In this document: positions 60,516-64,000 of the stretch, one piece after another | Layout: every line of letters begins with the position of its first letter | How positions within the stretch are numbered: the stretch's first letter is position 1 | From: Primula veris | Taxonomy: Eukaryota > Streptophyta > Magnoliopsida > Ericales > Primulaceae | DNA length: 64,000 nucleotides | Direction: 5' to 3' | NCBI GenBank assembly: GCA_963682055.1 | Contig: OY821740.1 | Span: 36,848,795 to 36,912,794, forward strand | Made by a program: the position numbers and the translations under genes | Notes under the pieces: generated by a model | Seen by the model: the letters and a program-made list of their open reading frames with translations, nothing else | Database searches by the model: none | What the model was told of the DNA's origin: nothing

Positions 60516-62029
60516 TTTGTTCTCATGTTTACTTTTTGGAAACATTGGTTTGATAAGATATGAACAGTGGATTTTTTTTTTAAGTTGTCTTTTTATTTTG
60601 TTTACTGGTCAATCATTAGAAACTGGTTTGTTTGTTGAGATTTGGCTGATCTGAGAATGTGTTCTTGCTTGATAGTACTGTAACAGGATCATAAGATCTT
60701 TAATACCATACAACCTTATTCAATTGGAAATCAATTATACCACCTTATTGTACCTATTCAAAATAAGATATTTGTCTTCAGATGCCTTGGTTATGGTGTC
60801 TAAGATGATATGATAATTGCACTTTGCTCCAGATGTTCGCTGCAGCTTTTAAATAATTTAGGGCTAATTTGAGGCCGAGAAAATAACATATTTCACTCAA
60901 TCGTTTGTTGCCGAATTCAGCATATTTTCGTCTCTTTTAAATATTTTTACTTCTAAGTTCTACCTCTATTGTTTATAGTCTCTTTTGATTGTCTAAACTT
61001 GTGAGTTACCTTGGCTCTGTTTAGTTGTCAATTCACCCCCTCCATTCGACGTTTGGGTTATTTTTTTATAGATTTCACACCTCAATTGATCTTAATTTTT
61101 CCACATTCTTAAAGATTTCACCCCTCCTTTTCATGATATCTAATAAAAAGCTATCCATAATTCCACACTGAATCTATCAAAAAGATATAATGCAAAATGT
61201 ATCCTTCTGCTTACAGCATCCGGACCAGCGAGGATGTCCAAATATTTTGCATTTTGATACTTTTTTAAAGAGAGAACTCATGTTTCAAGTTCCTAATTTT
61301 TCCTTGCTAATTTGTGATGTGATTGATTGATAATTCTTCGCCAGTTAAGTGGAACGAGCCACTTAGGCTCGACACTGATATAAAGCTTTTCAACATCCCA
61401 TTGTTGTCAATTCTTATAGCAATTCAATTTTTATTTTTACATTTTTCTAGAAGCAAGGGCAAATGATACGCTATCAAAGTAAATCAAAAGAACTATCTGT
61501 GAACCAGCTCTGCCCAACATTATTTGCCAGGATCATTTTCCAAAAGTACGAAAATGTTGAAACTTTTTTCAGTTTGTAAACAGACTTCGTTTGGCCCCTT
61601 GTTCTTCAATCATGATCCATCTTTTCAGTCGAAAAACTTAGTTAGAGAACCAAAAAGCAGATTTTAAGTAGACTATTCAAAATCACTGCAATTTATAAGC
61701 AAAAAAAGCATATAACATGGCTTTTGTACCATAAGACCTCCCAAATCACCAAGATCCAACATCTGCTATATTTTAATCGGCAACTGATTTTAAGTTAGAA
61801 CAGTTCACTTCAGCATACATGGCACCATAACACAACATTTCCACCAAGTGCTGCAATAATTAAGATCAAGCTAGCTTGCAACCAAGCACAACCGGATCAG
61901 GTATTTGAGCTGTAACAGTTCACATTTACTTCAAGAAACACAACCTCAAAAAACACCATAGTTTTGGCTTGCTATTATCACATTAAAAACGACATATACG
62001 TAGCTTGCAAAGATATGAACTCAATAATG
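60516..62029. other. Convergent intergenic region
   Basis: Holds the 3' UTR of the inner-envelope gene, direct repeat copy 2, and presumably the B3 gene 3' UTR near 62029. Confidence 0.6.
61128..61645. repeat. Direct repeat, copy 2 (downstream of the inner-envelope gene)
   Basis: Second copy of the intron 4 sequence, about 1.5 kb further on in the same orientation, with small deletions. It stops before any second exon 5, so it duplicates intron sequence only. Confidence 0.85.
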
Positions 62030-64000
62030 TTAAGTGCTTAGTTTTTTTGGAACAAAGTTGGCTATTGGCCTTGGCCCTTTGCAAATGAGCTCGAATACGA
62101 TAGAGTCCCCGAGTTTTAGATCATTCTCCTTACGAAAACCACTCCAACCGCGACTGATTCTAACTTGCCTTCCACTTTTATTCAATCCAACGGTCCACGA
62201 TCTTTGCATCACATCTCTTAGGACTATCTCTACGTTTCTATCTAGGCCATTCTCCCTTGCAAACGTTGTAGGGATATACTGCATAGTTCATATACATACA
62301 TATGTATAGACATAACTTATAAGTCATGATGACTCACGCTTGAGCTTGATTAGTTGTAGCATTAAAGCATATGAGTTATTTTTTAGAATTAAGAGGAAAA
62401 CCAGCTCATACAGCTCAAGGCATCTACAATTTCACGCCAAAACTCCGGAAAAAAATAAAGTTTCTAATATTGTCAACCGAAGGCAGTCTACTTAATCAAG
62501 AATGCAAAAAAGCTAAGTTTTTTAATGCTGTAACCAAACAATTTATTGATACTAGAAATATGGGTCTGGTAGAGTACAAGTCTACGACTTTGAAAGCCCT
62601 AATGCTGCAATGGTAGGATACGTCCGTTGTATCAGAGATGTGAAATTTGTTTAAGGTCTAAACCATTTGAAGCTTCAAAGGGTTTGTGTTGGCAAAATTA
62701 TTTCACTGTCTTGTCCCCAAACAACCCTCAAGAATTGTAAATTATTTATTTGAATATCTTGACCAGAGATGAGATTATTGAACATTGGACTAACAGTCTC
62801 ACCCCCATTCTGGGCAAATCAGACCCATGAGACGAATTAGTTCATCAAATAGTTTAAATATGAGAACAAAAAGAACATGTGGATTTTTTTATCAAGTTCT
62901 CAACTTGTAATGTTGTCATATAAATCTACTTACAAATCTGTTCTTCCTAAGGAAATCTGGCTTTATTGTCGAAACAAAATACGGATAACCAGATCTGGTA
63001 CTACCAGATTTATCCGTAGATTTTATGCAATTCGCCTTCACTCTTTTCTTTAGAGGCGGCGTCCCTACAAGGAGATAAACACAAAAAAAAACTTTATTAT
63101 TGGAGTCTTGAATAAATGATTGTTGTTCCGAAATGATGCACCGAATCCATGTGCACCATGACGTGTCAAGTAACCATTAGTTGAAATAGGGGGATGCTTA
63201 CAACTGCATATTAAATCTGGGGACCGAAGTGCAATTATGAAAACTTCGTTCATACAGTTCAGTGTATGCACACGGGGTAACTCTCCGGTGCATATATCAC
63301 TGCTCTCATTATTATCCTGAATTAAATAACATACTATGTATCACACTCTCAAATAGGAGGTGCATGGTTTGAGTCTCTTATAGAGGGGTATGTATGATAG
63401 TAGCATTTTATCCTCAAAAATAAGATTTTAAATTAGAAAAAACTTCCTACAAGGATATATACAATAAAAAAACTTTAACAATTGCCATGAATTTGATAGT
63501 ATGTACTACAATTTTCAAGTGAACCCACCATTATACTGGAAACAAGTAAAGGCTTGCACATTTCAATCAATCGTGGCTCACCCACCCGAGAAATTATTTG
63601 GTTCTCCAAGAGGACTCCTCCAACCCAACTTATAACCACACATTCAGTGGGTCCCACAGTCTTACATAATAAAATATATTGAGTGTGTAAATATAAGGTG
63701 GGTTGGAGGAGTCCTCTTGGAGGACCAAATAATTTCTCCACCCAATGGGTAGACATTTTTTTAATCATGTCATTCATTTAGATAACATACCATTAAAGTG
63801 AATATTAAATGAACTCACCATGGTCAGTATTTTGGTTAACATTTGACTGTGAAACCACTTTGTCACAAGCATTCGATCCAAACACAACTACACCAAACAC
63901 CATATTATCTTCAAGCTTGAACACTACAAAATCTCCAATATCGAGATTATTTTCTCTCGCAAAAGTTTTCCAACCATCTGTAAACTTTTGGCCTTCGATC
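62030..64000 (-). CDS. B3 domain protein, REM-type (5' end beyond window)
   Basis: Plant-specific DNA-binding protein acting in the nucleus. Exons read here in coding order: 64000-63819 (partial), 63064-62934 and 62278-62030, with matching phases. The first piece is the C-terminal half of one B3 domain (GQKFTDGWKTFARENNLDIG, DFVVFKLEDNMVFGVVVFG). A basic linker (PPLKKRVK) follows. A second B3 domain starts at PYFVSTIKPDFLRKNRF, is interrupted by an intron, and continues YIPTTFARENGLDRNVEIVL, RSWTVGLN, SRGWSGFRKENDLKLGDSIV, FELI. It ends just after, at KKLST and a stop. Two B3 domains without ARF or LAV features point to the REM group. The initiator lies to the right of base 64000. Intron 63818-63065 carries a long hairpin (63585-63742). 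Confidence 0.9.
62388..62550. repeat. Diverged small inverted-repeat element in B3 intron
   Basis: Internal CGCCAAAACTCCGG and right end AATGCTGTAACCAAACAATT match the TTTGGTTGCAGCTTTTAAG family. The left end is weak. Confidence 0.45.
63585..63742. mobile_element. Near-perfect fold-back (hairpin) MITE in B3 intron
   Basis: Left arm GAGAAATTATTTGGTTCTCC, AAGAGGACTCCTCCAACCCA pairs with right arm TGGGTTGGAGGAGTCCTCTT, GGAGGACCAAATAATTTCTC with one mismatch over about 43 bp. The loop side also pairs weakly (ACACATTCAG with ATTGAGTGTGT). A shared CACCC flanks both ends, but a clear target-site duplication was not established. Confidence 0.75.

Noticed and set aside
62034..62309. Plus-strand ORF over the B3 terminal exon
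   Set aside because: Antisense shadow of the conserved second B3 domain.
63475..63777. Minus-strand ORF of 100 codons in the B3 intron
   Set aside because: It is largely made of the fold-back MITE arms, and the B3 frame splices over it.
1..64000. tRNA, rRNA or CRISPR features
   Set aside because: No cloverleaf, rRNA core or regularly spaced short repeats were noticed; a tRNAscan or Rfam run would be needed to exclude small RNAs.

Overview
This window looks like nuclear DNA of a dicotyledonous flowering plant. It is AT-rich, its genes have many GT-AG introns, the proteins belong to land-plant families (SWI3, OEP21, DHHC acyltransferase with the plant C-terminal tail, REM-type B3, F-box/FBD), and the spaces between and inside genes are filled with short non-autonomous DNA transposons. 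I cannot name the species. No bacterial, viral or organellar block was seen. Gene models below were built by hand from splice sites, reading phase and remembered family sequences; no search was run.

Layout, left to right. 136-5404 (+): all but the first exon of a SWI3A/B-type chromatin remodelling subunit. 6187-12353 (-): a complete five-exon SDR (extended short-chain dehydrogenase, 486 aa) convergent with it. 12354-20532: a gene-poor stretch with a minisatellite, a candidate Helitron end, a dead RNase H-like retroelement fragment and an hAT-type MITE. 20533-22082 (+): an alpha-crystallin-domain protein of the IDM2/IDM3 class. 23223-27380 (-): a poorly understood unit, with a 56-codon small protein ORF, two tandem duplications, and two exon-like segments. 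31041-32523 (+): an F-box/LRR/FBD gene with one GC-AG intron. 35088-40476 (-): OEP21, the chloroplast outer-envelope channel. 41991-49228 (-): a ten-exon protein S-acyltransferase (DHHC, PAT18-like). 49229-56736: mostly gene-free, with one orphan exon. 56737-60515 (+): a chloroplast inner-envelope protein. 62030-64000 (-): the 3' end of a two-domain B3 (REM-type) gene that runs off the right edge.

The genes do not form a pathway. Two encode chloroplast-envelope proteins and three encode nuclear or chromatin proteins (SWI3, IDM-like, B3). From memory, alpha-crystallin-domain and OEP21 genes also lie close together in Arabidopsis (At1g20816/At1g20870 and At1g76405/At1g76440), so that pairing may be old microsynteny.

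The most unusual content is repetitive. There is a roughly ten-copy family of short inverted-repeat elements with termini like TTTGGTTGCAGCTTTTAAG. Several hAT- and Mutator-like MITEs have readable target-site duplications. Two pairs of tandem duplications sit beside the small 56-aa ORF. A degenerate minisatellite fills the first OEP21 intron. In two unrelated genes the first exon is enclosed by mirrored TA/GA microsatellites. I found no clearly new multi-gene system.
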